From NCBI GenBank assembly GCA_947462945.1, contig CANHTE010000099.1, positions 1 through 6,056 of the forward strand: DNA of 6,056 bases, written 5' to 3'. The position numbers and the translations under genes were made by a program. The notes under the pieces are model-generated. The model was not told where the DNA came from, ran no database searches, and saw only the letters and a list, made by a program, of their open reading frames with translations. The DNA is from Acetobacteraceae bacterium (GTDB lineage: Bacteria; Pseudomonadota; Alphaproteobacteria; Acetobacterales; Acetobacteraceae). Shown in pieces: positions 5,878-6,056 of this stretch; the first letter of the stretch is position 1, and the number at the start of each line of letters is the position of its first letter.

Positions 5878-6056
5878 ATGTTCATGCGCCTCCTGCCCAT
5901 TCTGCTGCTCCTGCTCGCGCCGCCGGCGCTGGCCCAAACGCCTAGTAACGCGGCGCCTAACAACGCAATGCCTGCGGTGCCGGCACCCGGCTCGCTCGCG
6001 CCGCGCGGAACGGCCACGCCACCGGCACCCGCTGCACCTCCCCTTGCTGCACCAGC
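5878..6056 (+). CDS. Exported protein with signal peptide and Pro/Ala-rich N-terminal region (3' end outside window)
   Basis: The first 59 codons of a plus-strand gene that runs off the right edge. Residues 1-19 form a textbook Sec signal peptide: MFMR, then a Leu-rich core LLPILLLLLAPP, then ALA followed by Gln20, giving a likely signal peptidase I cut after Ala19. There is no lipobox cysteine. The mature part seen so far is low in complexity (Pro, Ala, Thr, Asn; for example TPSNAAPNNAMP and TPPAPAAPP) and looks like a flexible periplasmic linker before a folded domain that is not visible. It is transcribed away from the minus-strand operon. The minus-strand frames across the same bases give only Arg/Ala-rich shadows. 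The function cannot be named; linkers like this occur in periplasmic proteases, cell-wall enzymes and Sel1/TPR-type proteins. Confidence 0.72.
   Translation, partial: MFMRLLPILLLLLAPPALAQTPSNAAPNNAMPAVPAPGSLAPRGTATPPAPAAPPLAAP

Noticed and set aside
5871..5945. Plus-strand ATG at 5871 as a start
   Set aside because: This frame reads MGHVHAPP and stops at the TAG at 5943-5945. The frame from 5878 gives a proper signal peptide and remains open.
5814..6017. N-terminal extension of the MFS frame up to 6017
   Set aside because: The extra 68 residues are Arg/Ala-rich and lie antisense to the signal-peptide gene. MFS proteins of this type begin shortly before the first helix, so 5813 (or 5801) is preferred.
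1..6056. Mobile elements, CRISPR arrays, tRNA/rRNA, long direct repeats
   Set aside because: No transposase or integrase frame, no regularly spaced repeats and no tRNA-like cloverleaf were seen. Recurrent short GC-rich words are codon-usage background.

Overview
The window is a very GC-rich (clearly above 65% by eye), gene-dense piece of bacterial chromosome. The protein families and the MlaE-type permease with a fused N-terminal STAS-like domain fit an alphaproteobacterium. The twin-transmembrane HIG1-like protein and the overall style suggest Acetobacteraceae/Rhodospirillales; this is inferred from family resemblance, not from a marker gene.

Layout: seven genes lie head to tail on the minus strand, so transcription runs from right to left. 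The order is an MFS transporter (5813-4596), a 62-residue twin-membrane HIG1-like protein (4588-4400), a YdfG-type short-chain dehydrogenase (4357-3608), a cytochrome P450 (3624-2311), a malate/L-lactate dehydrogenase-family (Ldh2) oxidoreductase (2291-1284), a YfiF/TrmH-like SpoU RNA methyltransferase (1291-506), and the first 160 codons of an MlaE-type lipid-transport permease (480 to the left edge). Gaps are at most 42 bases. Two junctions overlap: SDR/P450 by 17 bases and Ldh2/methyltransferase by 8. No gene-free stretch exceeds 65 bases, and I see no internal terminator, so one transcript or a few nested ones is likely. At the right edge a divergent plus-strand gene starts (5878 onward). 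It encodes an exported protein with a clear signal peptide and a Pro/Ala-rich region, and it is cut by the window end. The 64-base spacer 5814-5877 must hold the start signals of both directions.

How the genes may work together: the transporter, P450 and two dehydrogenases of hydroxy-acid-related families could form a small-molecule oxidation module (uptake or efflux, hydroxylation, then alcohol/keto interconversion). This is a guess from adjacency. The methyltransferase and the lipid-asymmetry permease look like housekeeping genes that share the transcript. No phage, transposon, CRISPR, tRNA/rRNA or toxin-antitoxin element was seen. The most unusual single observation is the P450 I-helix, where alanine replaces the usual oxygen-activating threonine while the heme-cysteine and ExxR motifs are intact. 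I did not find convincing evidence of a wholly new system.
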